Source of the DNA: Candidatus Tumulicola scandinaviensis
GTDB taxonomy: Bacteria; Vulcanimicrobiota; Vulcanimicrobiia; Vulcanimicrobiales; Vulcanimicrobiaceae
Assembly: GCA_003140835.1 (NCBI GenBank)
Contig: PLLA01000040.1
Location: forward strand, 7,182-41,374
Direction: 5' to 3'
Length of the DNA stretch: 34,193 bases
Translations under genes and position numbers: made by a program
Shown: piece by piece, positions 33,729 to 34,193 of the stretch
Position numbering within the stretch: position 1 is the first letter of the stretch
Layout of the letters: the number at the start of each line of letters is the position of its first letter
The notes under the pieces: generated by a model
The model's input: only the letters and a program-made list of their open reading frames with translations
The model's database searches: none
What the model was told of the DNA's origin: nothing

Positions 33729-33754
33729 TGTACAGTACCGCTCCGCACTGTACA
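33729..33754. repeat. Inverted repeat downstream of transposase remnant
   Basis: TGTACAGT and ACTGTACA, perfect 8-base arms 10 bases apart, 27 bases after the transposase stop. IS3-family ends begin TG and finish CA, so the right arm could be the surviving right end of the element. An operator or hairpin is the alternative. Confidence 0.4.
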
Positions 33755-33820
33755 TTCCGCGTGCATACTGGACTTATTGATAACCCTCGTCCTCAATATC
33801 CACGCCGAATGACCTCAGGG

Positions 33821-34193
33821 TCAGACCTCGTAGACACCGTCCAAGAAGCTCCAGAGTGCGCCACATGCTTCGCTGGTGGCGTCTAGGACCTCGATCTGCT
33901 TCGCGAGTGAATTGGCAGATCGTTCGATCAGACTCCACTCAGCGGCCGAATGGGCGACGTCCGCTGCCTGATGCACGGTGAAAAACTCGTAGCCGGAGGG
34001 ATCAGTAAAGCCATAGAAGCGCCGTAGCCCTTCGATCTTCACCGCCGCTATCTCAGGTACTTGTGACTCAAACGCGTGAAGCGCCGCCAGTCCCACATAG
34101 TAGGGCCGGCTGCGGCACAGCTCAGTGAAGGTGTTCACGAGGCAATCAGTAGCCGGCAGTGGCGTGGCGGCTGCAAGGTCTACTTCAGAAAGG
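33821..34193 (-). CDS. CADD/PqqC-like (haem-oxygenase-fold) protein, C-terminal part
   Basis: The minus-strand frame is open from the window edge to the stop at 33821, about 123 residues. Motifs are GLAALHAFESQVPEIAAVKI, GLRRFYGF, FFTVHQAADVAHS and ALWSFLDGV. VPEIAxxKxxGLxxFYG plus FFTxHxxxDxxHS matches the C-terminal helices of the CADD family (iron-dependent enzymes linked in Chlamydia to para-aminobenzoate formation, related to PqqC and TenA), with histidines and acidic residues of the metal site. The GTG at 34138 is not the start because similarity extends upstream. It could be a complete gene beyond the window; the 22011-22244 fragment is the N-terminal part of a separate copy. Confidence 0.75.
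   Translation of the reverse strand, partial: LSEVDLAAATPLPATDCLVNTFTELCRSRPYYVGLAALHAFESQVPEIAAVKIEGLRRFYGFTDPSGYEFFTVHQAADVAHSAAEWSLIERSANSLAKQIEVLDATSEACGALWSFLDGVYEV

Overview
The window looks like a chromosomal piece of a GC-rich, non-model bacterium. An intact arginine biosynthesis operon fills the left quarter, and a gene-poor, decay-rich accessory island fills the rest. Genes use ATG, GTG and TTG starts. Lipoproteins carry ordinary diderm-style lipoboxes. The overall style (families of small beta-propeller lipoproteins beside unfamiliar HTH-TPR regulators) reminds me of Candidatus Eremiobacterota/Vulcanimicrobiota (WPS-2), but that placement is an impression, not something shown here.

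Positions 1-7894 hold argF (5' end cut by the window edge), argR, argG, argH, argC, argJ, argD and proC, all on the + strand. They are packed with 1-4 base stop/start overlaps or very short gaps, so this is one translationally coupled operon. ArgJ recycles the acetyl group, ArgC and ArgD make N-acetylornithine, and ArgF, ArgG and ArgH finish arginine. ArgR is the likely feedback regulator, and ProC adds a proline branch. argB is not in the visible part.

Positions 8570-33278 carry a repeated two-part module. A 527-560-residue regulator (N-terminal RHL motif, sigma-region-4-like helix-turn-helix, long TPR-like helical C-terminus) sits next to a gene for a secreted beta-propeller lipoprotein. 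Complete units lie at 8570-11338 (plus a sedolisin peptidase lipoprotein to 12519), 12884-15517, 16927-19849, 22577-25551 and 28966-31942. Units 1, 2 and 5 are divergent; units 3 and 4 are tandem. A sixth lipoprotein gene (32286-33278) is a close duplicate of the unit 2 lipoprotein. It keeps the same promoter and a stub of the lost regulator's first codons. Units 3 and 4 share a promoter with two T-rich boxes 20 bp apart and a common ATGCTAAC element. I think this family of regulator/surface-lipoprotein cassettes is the undescribed system of the window. Its function is unknown; sensing or surface variation is only a guess.

The units are separated by wreckage: a truncated second argD, a frameshifted lysA, a CADD/PqqC-like N-terminal fragment, a broken monooxygenase-like gene, an IS3-type transposase tail, and two copies of a roughly 92-bp dispersed repeat. 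A few small intact hypothetical genes lie at 26134-28742. The right edge holds the C-terminal part of a CADD/PqqC-like gene on the minus strand.
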